Shown here one piece after another: positions 40,495 through 52,100 of a DNA stretch of 64,000 bases. This DNA is from Lobosporangium transversale. Lineage: Eukaryota > Mortierellomycota > Mortierellomycetes > Mortierellales > Mortierellaceae. The stretch spans positions 1,138,501-1,202,500 of the forward strand of contig NW_019028982.1 of assembly GCF_002105155.1 (NCBI RefSeq), written 5' to 3'. A program made the translations under genes and the position numbers. Under the pieces are notes generated by a model. That model was given only the letters and a program-made list of their open reading frames with translations, was not told the origin of the DNA and ran no database searches. How positions within the stretch are numbered: position 1 is the stretch's first letter; each line of letters opens with the position of its first letter.

Positions 40495-42091
40495 AAGATG
40501 AGCTATGAAAGTAACGAATGTTCATATTTCCCTCCTTTCTTTCCCACTAATAGCTCACAAGGCTACCAAGCACGTAAGGGTCTTGAATACCAAGTTCAAG
40601 AACCAGTATGAACGGTTCTTGACCTTGCTCAGCGAGAAGCCGTATCACGATATTAATGATCTGCTCGTTCTGATAATCTATTTGTTGGCTCAAGACAGAA
40701 TCCTTGAAGCCAAAAAGCATTTTGTCAGGCTGACGGCTCTTGTTGAAGAGAGGCAGCTTGATCAGGCGATGAATAGTGAGGACGAAGAGCAAACAGATGG
40801 TGCACATCATTTCCAGCATATCCAATATGACTACCTTCGCGCATACCTTAGCCTTTGTGTTGAAATTCAGACAAATGAAGATGATGAAAGCGGTAGTGGG
40901 GATGATGTCAGCGGACTAGACCTTGACTTTACAGGTATCTTGGAGATTGTGGACAAGTATCACAACTACCCAGTGCAGCGATGGAACAAATTATTCAAGG
41001 ATATGAAAGCTTATGTCAATGATATTCAGCAATCCTGTGCTTCGGCGCTTAAATCTGGATCAGAAGTGGATTCAGGCGAGGTTGATGCCGTTGCGCCCGA
41101 AGCTTCTATGGGCTCGACTGAAGAATCCCTAACTGTCAATTCTGGCAAAGCTCTTTCAGGGCTTAACAAAAAACGTCCTGCATCAGTCTATTTCGGAATC
41201 GAGCCGGATAGCCATATTACAATACATCATTCCGGAATTAAGGAAGTCATTGTAGAATACTATGCTATTGACGCTGAAGCAATGTTCTCTGCCTCTCCGC
41301 TCGCGTTCGTTGAGCAGGGTGACGACGAGACGACAGCTACCGCCGCTAGCACTGGTAGTGGCACCATTCCCAAGCCTCTCTTTGGACCACCAGCATTTGG
41401 ATCGTTCAGTCCATTTACTCCAGCATATACCATACCTTCATCTGTACCTTCTACAAGCGCTTCAGTAAGCTATCGTCTGATTAAACCTAACGGTATTGAC
41501 AAGCATGTTGTATCGTTTGTATCTAAGGCTTCTGAGGATGGAATTGGGGTGCTCAAGGTTCCAATCTTGGAGCACTATCGGAATACAAACGTGGTGGTGT
41601 CAGTGGCTACGGTCCCGCCAGCGGCGACAAAGACTTGGAAGGCATATCACTCTCAAAATATCACAGTACAATGCCAGGAGCTGTCAGGAATGATCAAGGT
41701 GACGACAAAACTTGAGCAGTTGGACAGTAGTGCTAGTGGCAATAGCTCACGCTGTCGGCCTCGGCCTCAGCCTAAGAATCGTCCCCTTCGTGGTGGATAT
41801 GTCAAGGTTTATGCAGAGCTGAAGAGTAGTCAGAATGGTCAAAATGACACGGTGTTCTGGAAGGATGGCTATACAGATCTGATGGGCCGGTTTAATTACT
41901 CAAAAGTATCGGCCAATTCTGCGATACCACCACCACCAACGATGATGTTCGGTGGCGCTTTTTGCTCGGGGCCGCCTGACAGCGCAGCTAACGGGGTTAA
42001 AGGACTGGCGGACGTGAAGAGGTTCATGGTATTTGTAGATGGTGGCAAGGCAGGCTGCGTCGTTAAGTCTGTTCCCGCACCATCACTGTAA
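32387..42091 (+). CDS. uncharacterised 2,755-aa protein with GLFG and Gln-rich segments
   Basis: Fifteen exons: 32387-33555, 33690-33816, 33921-34505, 34584-34703, 34806-35275, 35392-35540, 35655-35964, 36066-36612, 36697-37509, 37608-37903, 38022-39153, 39257-39418, 39493-39664, 39745-40422 and 40554-42091. All phases agree. No signal peptide or membrane span is evident. Long beta-rich stretches (for example VLKLKIKNANRILVRVFEI, ADMDVKVLLKGTLRLVDAD) recall macroglobulin-like sandwich domains, an impression rather than a domain call. Exon 11 encodes nucleoporin-like repeats (GGLFGSSSAP, TGLFGSSG) and then a Gln/Leu-rich probable coiled coil. The C terminus has GGYVKVYAELK ... FWKDGYTDLMGRFNY, which I recall from very large uncharacterised protist and bacterial proteins. 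Function unknown. It is the largest gene here by coding length (8,268 nt). Confidence 0.8.
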
Positions 42092-43553
42092 CACGCCGAC
42101 ATGCGTTGGCCCTTTTATTGAAATAAACAACTAAGGAAATGATTGAGGAGAAGAGGGATCTTTGCTTGACGAATAGATGACAAATTCTAAGCGCGAACAT
42201 GACTGATTGGCCCACATTAGTTTCTATTGTATAGAGCCGCCACTTCACGAGATTCCATGCCATCAAGGTAACAACACCACGACCCAAATAATAAATCTGA
42301 ATCCGACATCAATGATAGCCTGTCACTAAGGAAAGTCTAATGAAGCAGCTCATTAAATATGGAGTAGAGGACAAGACTTCGACTTTGTATTCGCCCCTGT
42401 GTTCCGAAAAAAAAAAAAAAAAAAAAAAGACTATTTTTTATCAACAAACGCCTAATATTTTCATTTGTTTCGTGGCTACGGATTACTTAATATCGCGACT
42501 CCAATACCAATTAGTTCCAATTGCCCAGTAGTTAAAAACCAGAATTATATATTTCATCCTTTACTAGTCTACCCGGCGCTGGATGTGTCCGTGTGCTCCA
42601 CATTTTAAAAATTCATAAAAATCTATGTCCTTCAGTCTCAATCTCCCTTCAACAATTAACATCTTATATCATTTTCCCCTTTCGCTTTCCCAGCCTTCAC
42701 ACTCCCCTTACCTTAAACCACCACCATAGAAGGAGTTCGTGATGTAAGCCAGATCACATTGAAGCAATAGTTCAGACTAAAAAATCCATTGATGATGGAT
42801 CGAGCTTAGAATGGGAAACAAAATCCCTCTCGTTTTCTGTCCCTTCTTCATTTCATATCATTTCCAGCCAAAAGTCACAAGAATGCAGGTAATCAAAGTG
42901 AACACCTCCGCCTCCATAAAGAAATCCAGGCAAGAAAAGGATGAGATCACTGTCCCGTTCCGTGTTTCTCCTCTCCTCCCCCACTTATAACCAGGAGTGG
43001 TAGAGAAAAGGAGGCAACCAATACTCGGCATGTGACGCGAAACTACTCCAAGCAGCTAATTCGAAATCTTATGTGGTACTGTCAGATCTTCCACAAGGCC
43101 TATATGTGCAGCAATGGGTGCAACACTTCGGTTACCACTGGCTGATGCCAATATTAACATCACTATTTAATCGTTATCTACAACATTACCAACTTATCAA
43201 CAGTGGTACATAAAATTATAGCCTTGAGAAGCTAACGGCGCAAAGGCTTAATAAGATGGACACCAGATATGACATTTAGGCACCTACGATGCGACGGACG
43301 AATAACTTGGCGTGTCGTTTGCTAAAGTAGACCATTTATATGAGTGTTCCTTAATTACTCTTTAAGCTAAATATCACTACGCTTAAAGGCTTTATTTATT
43401 AAGGTTGAATTGGGAAATATATGTATAAGCGTGCTGTCGGTGTTTTGCTAAACAATATCCATCTAGAATACAGTGGTGATAGGTTATATACATGGATACG
43501 ATGACAAGATAGATGCTTCAGAAAAAAAAAAATAAAAAAAAAATAAAAAGAAA
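42092..43553. other. gene-free spacer between converging genes
   Basis: About 1.46 kb between two stop codons. A poly(A) run at about 42407-42428 and an A-rich block at 43521-43547 are the only notable features. No coding or RNA gene is supported. Confidence 0.55.
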
Positions 43554-44942
43554 CTACAGGCCATCTGAACGCTTGATATCCACTGGGAAAGAGTTGGAAG
43601 GCCCGGGTTGGTTTCCTGTGGGGTCTACCATAGTAGCAGCAGTAGAATCCTCTTTACTATCCAAAGCGCTATGATCGACTAAAGAGTCTAAAACCGTGTT
43701 CCGAGAATGCTGGCCTTCCTTGGCATTTCCCTCCAATGGAATGTGGGCGGCTGTACTGGTGAAGGCATGAGAATTTTGATATTGATCAGATTCTACCATA
43801 TCCTTTTCTTGTGCTGCAGCAGGACGTGCTGGTAATGGTGGGAGAGGCCTTTCTTGTGAAGCTTTATCATCATACATGCAGGCTTTGGCGTGTGCAAGCC
43901 CATACTGGCACATCTCCAAGGCATTATCTGTAGATAGCGTGGTAGAGTGGTCAGGGATGGTAAGCACATGAGCATTGCCCATCTCGGCTTGATCATAGAC
44001 CTCGCTCCTTCTTTTCACCATGGAGTCGATACTTTTCTTCTGCTTGCCCCACATCTTATTAGCTATATCATCGTTGGGGTTGTAAAGTCCTTTGAATGTT
44101 GCTCGAGTACGGTTCTCGACAATGACGGCGGCTATGCCTTCAGCAACAGCCAACAGACCTGCTAGTGAATAAAACCCTAAGGCGACTTGATCGAACACGC
44201 AGAGGTAGGACAGAAGATTGGAGCGCACAATATGAGGACAGTTGTAGAGGTCGCGAGGGTTGTAGATGCCGTAGCGTCCATCGTAGATATCTGCGCGATC
44301 TTGAGTATCCCGTTGGAAGGGCAGTGTAAAGATTTGGCGCTCATGTCGTTGATAAGCTTGGATAGAGATATTGAGAAGACCAGCACTGATGAGCCAGACA
44401 GCTAAGAAGCGAATGATGGACCAAGCAGTGACGCAGGAAGAACGGCGTTCAATTGGTGTAACAATTCCATATCGAGGGTAAAGATGATATGCATCATCGG
44501 GCGCCGTCAAGAGATTGACGATATTGCCATGGATATTATTGTTATCACTATTCTTATAGTTATTGTTGACCCCACCCTCAGGCTCACTTGATCCCGGGAC
44601 AACAGTTGTAGCAGCAGCAGCAAAAGGCGGTGAGGCAACGACAGGGTGTACCAAGCTAGGGGTATGAAGAGACGAGAAGGATACATACTGTTGGGAACTA
44701 TAATTGTATTGTCGTTCATATCGTCGTCGTTGAGCGTTTTTGATACGGTATCCAATCTCTGAAAAGACCAATATCAAGAAGAGAAAGCCGACCAGAGCTG
44801 TGCCAGCGTAATATCGCCAGAACATAACCACTTCCGGATAATGGATATAGACATAGAGGAAAAACATGTCAAATCCGAACGCTGTTAACGCTACTAGCAT
44901 CAAGGAGTAACGAATGACTGATTGGAATGTGGCGAGACCCAT
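43554..44942 (-). CDS. four-helix membrane protein with SH3-ligand-like tail
   Basis: A single exon encodes 462 aa. Hydrophobic segments lie at about residues 10-32 (YSLMLVALTAFGFDMFFLY), 42-64 (YYAGTALVGFLFLILVF), 175-197 (IIRFLAVWLISAGLLNIS) and 245-275 (FDQVALGFYSLAGLLAVAEG). The order resembles MARVEL-type four-helix proteins, but the family is not established. Between helices 3 and 4 an extracytoplasmic loop is likely. The C-terminal ~180 residues are hydrophilic and contain ERPLPPLPARPAA, close to a class I SH3 ligand. This suggests docking of an SH3 protein at the plasma membrane (inference). Start at the first ATG; no intron needed. Confidence 0.75.
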   Translation of the reverse strand: MGLATFQSVIRYSLMLVALTAFGFDMFFLYVYIHYPEVVMFWRYYAGTALVGFLFLILVFSEIGYRIKNAQRRRYERQYNYSSQQYVSFSSLHTPSLVHPVVASPPFAAAATTVVPGSSEPEGGVNNNYKNSDNNNIHGNIVNLLTAPDDAYHLYPRYGIVTPIERRSSCVTAWSIIRFLAVWLISAGLLNISIQAYQRHERQIFTLPFQRDTQDRADIYDGRYGIYNPRDLYNCPHIVRSNLLSYLCVFDQVALGFYSLAGLLAVAEGIAAVIVENRTRATFKGLYNPNDDIANKMWGKQKKSIDSMVKRRSEVYDQAEMGNAHVLTIPDHSTTLSTDNALEMCQYGLAHAKACMYDDKASQERPLPPLPARPAAAQEKDMVESDQYQNSHAFTSTAAHIPLEGNAKEGQHSRNTVLDSLVDHSALDSKEDSTAATMVDPTGNQPGPSNSFPVDIKRSDGL

Positions 44943-45180
44943 GGTTGATGTAATATGATGGTTAACGAAGATTTTTTTTATCTGAAATTAAGGAATAGAA
45001 TGTGAATCGTTGTATGATCCCACACTAGAATAAGCAACGTAAAAGAGAGATATGGAAAGAAAATAGATGAGATCAGAAGCCTTTTTATACTTACTTAGTC
45101 CATCAAAAAGTAATAACACCAGTGCTTGGTGAGAGCTTACCGCTCTTTGCTTGTATCCTTAAGCATAGAATGAGTACAGG

Positions 45181-45212
<32 letters not shown>

Positions 45213-45954
45213 CCAAAGTTCTTTTCTACTACAACGCGGCATCATTGAAGTCAAGGATTTTGCGTATTTTCTTGGCAGTGATTTCTTGGCTCTAAAATTT
45301 TCAGGGTTGCACAGGGTTTGAAAAGATATTTTTGCCTGGGCTTTTTGTTGTTAAAAAAAGCTCCTCACATACACCCAAGGTTCCTGGGCTTCAATATTTT
45401 CCTTTTTTTCTTTTTTTCTTGGCATTTTTTTTTTTGTGGACCACTTTCTAACTTGGAATAGGGTTTTGAAAAGGTTGCGCAGTAGAGAACCACAAATTTA
45501 TGACTGTGAAACAGCCATAAACTCATCGGATATATATTCCTTGATCTCTATGCAAAATCCTTGTCTGGAGTTGAAAACCTAAATGATCCTCTTCCTATCC
45601 GTTATGTGAGACAACCACATCTATCTCTTTCCTGTATATTTCCAATGTCATATGGATATTATAGGCGGGTTCATCCTTTAGAGACTATTTGATGGGGGAT
45701 TTTGAAACATGGTACAATCTCAAGTGCCCTTTGTAGGACCAGGGTCGTGGTTTGCATATATATTAAGGCCTTCTTCTAAGAACTGCGTCAAATCGCGATC
45801 GCCCATAATCATTCTCTGTAATCCGATTCTAGAAGACCGACTACATTTAATCCCAGGTCACGAACCATATCGCGTATATGGATCTCATTATTGTACTTGT
45901 TATTATCAGCCGCAAAGTGAATGGCCTAGATGGCCGCTGTGGTAAGCCTATGTT
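44943..45954. other. upstream region of the four-helix protein gene
   Basis: About 1 kb. Contains a poly(A) run at 45181-45211 and T-rich blocks near 45,405-45,440. No gene is supported; a small open frame at 45709-45945 has no recognisable sequence. Confidence 0.5.
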
Positions 45955-47941
45955 CTATATGATACGGCTTTTGCACACTTCTAGATGAGCGTCATAGGCA
46001 TATAAAAAGGATAATAAAACCAAGTCGACTAATATCAGCTTTGCATACAATCGCACGCTTGAGAATACAAAGTGTTTGTGTGTCTCTGAGGTAAAAGGCC
46101 CATGTGGCCGCATGGGCATTGAGGATGTCAAGAAAAAGACAGCCCTGCATAGCAACAAGACATAATCCATGTGCTCCCTCATGATTCCGCCCCCAGGAGC
46201 AAATGCATAGGCAGCAACACAGACATGCGCTAGCGCCAAAGTATTATAGGTTATCATTGCCACCAAAAGTGCTCGGCCCGGAGACTGGTGGCATAGCGAC
46301 CTGATGATGGTAGGGAGGAGAGAAAGGATAGAAAATAATAAAGATAGTACTCCTATGAATTTAATGTTGTCTTCAACAAAATGTAAAAGCGCTAATCCTG
46401 TAGAACCGATACAAAACCAAGGCATAGGTGTTAGGAATTGACACCTCGAAGATAGATAAAGGCCTGTTGCCATGGCAATAATCACCATCAATCTGCCGGT
46501 GGTCGGGTGGGCCTATATTAAGATAGCCATCTAGCGACTAGCGGCAAATCGTGGATGCCTCAGCATGGATAGAGTGCAAACAAATCAAGCATCTCCCTCC
46601 TCCTCCTGCTGCCTTAGTTGAGTTATCGTCTTCTTTTGAGCTATCAATTGCTTTTGCCTCGTGCTTATAAGGTTCCTTGAGTAGCATGGTTCGCATACTT
46701 GCCAATAGGCCCAACATGTTGTTGTGCTCACCGTTACTCAAGCTCATAATCGGCCAAATCGGGTTACTAGTCTACCATACTTGTATGATTGCATTATGCA
46801 GAATAAGGCCTAAAGCCAGCGCCATAGCGCCACATTCTGCTCTGCCGTTCCAAAAGCTTTGTCTACAAAGCGTTGCACCCCATGTCACTAGTGGGGGGTA
46901 ACGCCAATCGCGACTGTCATGAGACGATAGGCAGGGCCATGGCTAGTTACGAGAGAATACTGACGAAGAATAGTAGGTGAAAAAGCTCTTTGGGTCGTTC
47001 AGCTCTCTTGGGAAGGCTATTGATCCCTAAAAGTCCGGATATGGTATTGCAGAATAGAAATAGATTGTATCCGGATAGCCCCATATGTCACAATGGAAAA
47101 TACCATACCATCAGAGGAAGTGACATTAACATTGACCAGAAGATGAGGCCTATATAATAGGGATTTCTTTTCATCTATGGTTAATGCCTGTATCTTCTCC
47201 ATGTCAAGCGCAGGTCAATGGCAAATACAATTGTTTCAGCAAGCTTGATCTGGCTATAAATTGACCGAGCTTTGCTGTAAGCAAAATATCTGCTTCTTTC
47301 GCTAGTATTGGCTACTTTCCTCTCTGCTGGAGCCTCTAAGGTCATCTCCAGGTCTCCTGAGTTCATTGTGAGCTCCACAGGCGCCATAATGTCCTTTTAT
47401 TCCAACATTTACTACATGAACGAAGTCAATTTTTGAGACTGTACCAAATGCTAGATCAGAAAAAATGAGCGACCACTCAAAGAAACCATAGTAGTATATG
47501 TTAAATAAAAGAGCGAGGAGTAGAAAGAAGCAGGTGAGTTGATACACTAAATAGCCAACGCAATCCTCATACATTGTATTCTGGTAAGTAACAGATTTAA
47601 CCCCCTTCCTTGGGCGCGATGGACTATTGTGCAGAGTGCAGAATGAAAAAATAAATCATGGGGACGAGCGCTCCAAAGAATGTAAATGCACCGATCCGTC
47701 TTTTTTTCCGAGTTCGAATATGGTGGAGGGCACTTTTGGTGGTCCCGAGAATATATGGGACGGTGCAAAGAAAGTAAACAACCATGGCAAAGTTGTGAAC
47801 TGTATGGTCATCCGAGGATGTAACATAAACCCAATCACCACATGCCGCTGTTCTAATAACACCGTTTATGGATAAAAGTTGAGCGAACCTGGCGAACCTG
47901 GCGAACCTTTTGGGACAAAATGAACTTAACAAAGCGTCCAT
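45955..47941 (-). pseudogene. decayed CWH43 N-terminal-type (Frag1/DRAM/Sfk1) membrane gene
   Basis: Family-like segments run in order on the minus strand but in shifting frames with stops: FAMVVYFLCTVPYILGTTKS and FGALVPMIYFFILH (from ATG 47941), YYGFFEWSLIFSDLAFG (about 47,450), VFSIVTYGAIRIQSISILQY (about 47,070), TSNPIWPIMSLSNGEHNN (about 46,740), then HPTTGRLMVIIAMATGLYL to the stop at 45955. FFEWSLIFSDLAFG and SNPIWP are hallmarks of the CWH43 N-terminal family, which acts on GPI-anchor lipid remodelling. Breaks include a 7-bp tandem duplication (near 47,625-47,640) that shifts frame, TAG after RN at about 46,947, and TAGTGA at about 46,890. The CWH43 C-terminal nuclease-like domain is not seen. 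Introns could explain some breaks but not the paired in-exon stops. Confidence 0.68.
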
Positions 47942-47985
47942 GCAGTAAGTGCAATGGAAGTTTAGCAGATGTTTCTTTCAAGGTA

Positions 47986-48199
47986 CACTCTGGTCTCGCT
48001 TTTTTGCACATCGTGTCAAAAAGTGGATTTTATATTTGTTCTGGAGAGGAGGGAGACAAGCAAAATAATTAGCCAATAGACCGCGTCATTTAGCTCTTTT
48101 AAAATAATATTTTAAATTGAATTGAATCTAGCCAATGAGCATCGCGGAATATAAAACCCACTTTTTTGACATGATGTGCAAAGAGTGAGACTGTGAGGG
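47986..48199. mobile_element. MITE-like element with 44-bp terminal inverted repeats
   Basis: Two 44-nt arms, 47993-48036 and 48148-48191, are inverted copies with about 85-90% identity; both share the cores TTTGCACATC and GTCAAAAA and end in TTTTATATT. The ~110-bp centre is AT-rich and non-coding, with two similar AGCCAAT...CGCG blocks. TA dinucleotides flank the whole at 47984-47985 and 48200-48201, consistent with a Tc1/mariner-type TA target duplication (inference). It lies 44 bp upstream of the pseudogene's first ATG. Confidence 0.7.
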
Positions 48200-49102
48200 T
48201 ATTAAGGACGGCTTCTGAGGACTTACCCGCAACGTTATTTTTGACTTATAAATTCCTATTGACAGTTTCGATGACTACCAGTTTGGTAGCTTCTTCAATA
48301 GTACGCGCCTTATCTGTAACTCTCTTTGCAGCCTTTTGCTCTGCGCTAACATGGACGATCTTTTCTTCAGCTTTATGCAACTCCTGGCTATGAGATGGAG
48401 GCGAGAGCGTGGCCTCAACCGTTTGGTTTCATCCCTAACGAACATTTAGTGCCGTCCGGTCTCACTCTCGTTCCTCACTTTAGGCTAGGTTGCTAGCAAG
48501 GACGCAGAGAGAAGCTGACTGAGATAGTAAGCAAGCTGACCGGCATCACCCAACTATGCATTTGGAACTAGTAGGCTACAACTGATGACCAAATGTGCTT
48601 TACAATGAATTGTTTCGCAGGAAGTTGTAGTTGTGGTACTTCTAGCAGCCTATTCATCAAAATGTAAATAATAGCGTTAAAGACTCTCCTTTTGAGGCAA
48701 TCGCTGCTGTTCTTTGAGCAGCTGAGTAGTGTTGAGCCGAAAGCCATTGCTTTACTTCATAGATATACCCCTATTCTTCAGTCACTTTGACACCTCTTTG
48801 AGCATCATTTGAGCACCTGCTTGTTAAAACTGCCAAGTAATTTTTTTTTTTATTTTTTTACCTAGCAGTGCTTAAAGAAATATGCGAGAGAGATGAGCTC
48901 AATATTACTGTCCACTGAAGACTACATTCTGGTTTAATTAAATGCAACAAATACTCTATGTAGTTTCAATATGATAAATTAAACGACAATATACCAATGC
49001 CGATAATGATGACTATAACAAGAATGATAGTAGCGACAATAGCAATAGTGTACGCCGCTCAGTGTGTGCTTGAGGTTGGTATATTATGAGGCAGTAAAGC
49101 CC
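48200..49102. other. degenerate spacer with a possible coding remnant
   Basis: About 900 bp downstream of the histidine-kinase gene. On the minus strand 48428-48246 is open for about 60 codons and reads like a hydrophilic helix (HKAEEKIVHVSAEQKAAKRV) before TAA; it may be the relic of another gene. No start or family is recognised. The rest is non-coding. Confidence 0.35.
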
Positions 49103-52100
49103 TCATTGACGCAGATGGTGAGTTGTAAATATCCGCAAACATTGCTCCAGCTCCTCTTTACGCAGAGGTTTACTGATGTAGTCATTCATGCCTGCTGCAA
49201 TACACTTTTCTCGATCACCCGGCATCACACATGCTGTCATCGCAATGATGTAAGGTCGATCCGATGTACCACCAGATAAATGCTTGCGGATGTATACTGA
49301 AGCATCCAAGCCATTCATCTTGGGCATCCATATATCCATGAATATGAGATCATAGGGGACGAAATGCTTCTGACCATCATTACTGTCAGCAACAGGATTA
49401 TCACCTGTCGCCCCGGAAGCCTCGGAGCCGGGATTAGCGCTGATGTCCAAGTGTGATAATGGCATTGCTGGTGATGGAATTGTCGTTGTTGCTTGTATGG
49501 CTGTTTGTTCTGTATCTGCAGGAGCCAAAGATAAAGACCTGTCTTCTGCGTCACCATCTGATAAGCCACTAATACCAGAATCCATGTTAGTTGTATCAGA
49601 TTGGTCCCCTCTTCTTTCCAGAAAGCGCATCTGAGCTGACTTCTTTTCGATCAGCTCAACGGCCTCTTGTCCATTGTTGGCCTCATCTGGCTTTACGCCC
49701 AGCCGCGCGAGCATCTTGGAGACTACCTTTAGGTTTACGGGGTTATCGTCCACTACCAGCACCCGAACCTTAGCCATCTTGCGCGCTGTCGAAGACAAGG
49801 CGGCTGCCGCAGCCGCCAACGATGGCGATGCGTATCCCGTAGAGCTAGGTGTATCTATTGAGGACCTGCCGCCAGCATTTCGTTTAGATGCGGCTCTGGC
49901 TTTTTGCAGTGACAATCTCTTAGCCATGGGAACCTCTATTCCTTCACCGAGACGAGACTGAGGTTCGGGCCGTGGCTGCTGGTACGGAAGCTTCATATCC
50001 GATCCCATCCCTGAGCCAGCTCTGGGCCTTACTTCTCGAAAGTTGGGTACACTCTGTTCTTTAGGTGGCATAATCGATATCATGGATTTCTCCGTTCCCA
50101 TCATCGACTTGACCAGCTTCTCCTCTGGCGGTACTTGTACCATATCTACAGTAGCAGGAGTAGGAACCAAACCAGACACAAATGCATTCTCATTTGCCGG
50201 CTCTTTTGTAATAGGAACAGGAGAAAGAGGTGATATGGACACTGGCACTGGTTGAATGGCGCTATTGAACAACGTCAATACAGAAGTAGAGTCGTCCATC
50301 GGAGCCAGCTCTTCTACATCCAGCTCCATATTCATTGGATCTTCTGTGAGCGCCTGCAGGACTTTAGAGTGTCGGATTGGCTTTGTAAAGTAAATTGGAG
50401 CAGCAAAAACGCCTTTCAGCCGAGCAGGACCTTGGACAGCAGAAATGTCTTGTGTTGGCGTAGTGGACTCGTTGTCGCTACTACTGAAATAACAAGCCTT
50501 GTTCAGAGATGCAGCAGGCGATGGAACAGCTGCGGAGAGATGGTCAATGCTGCTAATGCTCTGCTCGTAAAAAGTAGTCTGAGTACCGGGCGTCAACAAA
50601 TTACCGGCTCCAGCAGTGGTGGTAAATGTTGGTCTGATACCCAGTTGGTTCGAAGTCGAAGGCGGAGCCCTGTCCAGTGTTAGGGACGACGTTGATGAGC
50701 CAGAATGATCTCTGTACTCTGGTGCATACGGGTTAGAGAAACAACCCTGGCTGTCATGCTGGGGACGACAAATAACTCCAGGCTCTTCATTTGTATCGCT
50801 ATTCGAGATTCGTTCGCCACTCCACCGAGATGCATCTCGACGAGCATGGCCATGATATGAGGTTGATGCCGACGCAGCAGCCTTGATGTCTCTCATATCT
50901 TTGAAGATAATTACAGGGACAATAGAAGGTGGAGCAAGACTCTCTTCAATGTCAAGATATTGGGATGATCCTCTGGCTGCAGTTGCTCGGATGGCATCCA
51001 AAAGATTCTCGGGTTTCTTGTAGAGGAATCCATTAAGATCTGTTTCTAGAATCAAAGCCTCCATCTTATCTTGGATCCTCTCCTGGACACCAGATTCAGA
51101 GCTCTTTTCCAAGAACGGCATGATTTCATTACTCCTTAATATTTTGACACTGTGCATGTTCCAAGCATCTGTTCGCTTTTTCCAGGCCTTGCGACCCATA
51201 TCAGAATCATCTACCACCACGAGTTTCATATCTGTTAACTTTGAGAGCTTAAACTGCTCTTCGTACGTCTGACATCCAACGGGACTATCAAGGATAATGT
51301 TAAAGTAGAAGGTGGAGCCGACATTGGGAACGCTGTCGACCCACATACTGCCGCCCATCATCTCGCTGAGCCGTTTACTAATTGCGAGACCCAGACCTGT
51401 GCCACCGTATTCTCGTGTTGTACTCTCATCGACTTGCGAAAAACTTGTGAATAGCTTATCAAATCGATCCGATGGGATGCCGACACCTGTATCCTTCACA
51501 GAAAAAAGCAATTTGACAGGCTTGGTTTGAAGGGGAGTAAGTGAGCCCGAGCCGGTACGACCTATTACTGGTGTGCCATCCGACAGGACCACACCATCAG
51601 CTCTATTGGCTGCTGGGAGCTCTGTAGATAATGGGGATACCGAGTCGCCATTAACAGCTTGATCGGTTTGATTGATGGATCCCTGAGAAGACAGTAATTG
51701 GCTCATTGTAGGATTTGCGAGCGTATTGACTCTCGGCACTTTTAGAGAATCGGATGTCAGAGTCGGTCTACTGATATCCCCAAGACGGGTAGGCCGAGGA
51801 GGCTCCGTCTTGACGTCTTGTTCATCTTCAAACCTGACTTCAGGCAGGTTCTCAACCGTGACAGTGACATGGATCGACCCCTCCTTTGTGAACTTGACTG
51901 CATTGCTCATCAGGTTCAACAGAATTTGGCGGATACGTGTGACATCGCCCATAATCTCCACAGGGCACTTTCTGTCAATCTCGTACACCAGGCTCAGTTT
52001 CTTTGCTATAGCTTGCGAGCTTATCAGGTTCACAGCAGATTCCATGACGAAGCTCAAGTCCAAGAGTCGCCTTTCCAGCTTCAATTTACCGGACTCGATC

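Noticed and set aside
47627-47875. 82-codon plus-strand frame over the CWH43 relic
   Set aside because: Family segments are on the minus strand; the plus frame has no recognisable sequence.
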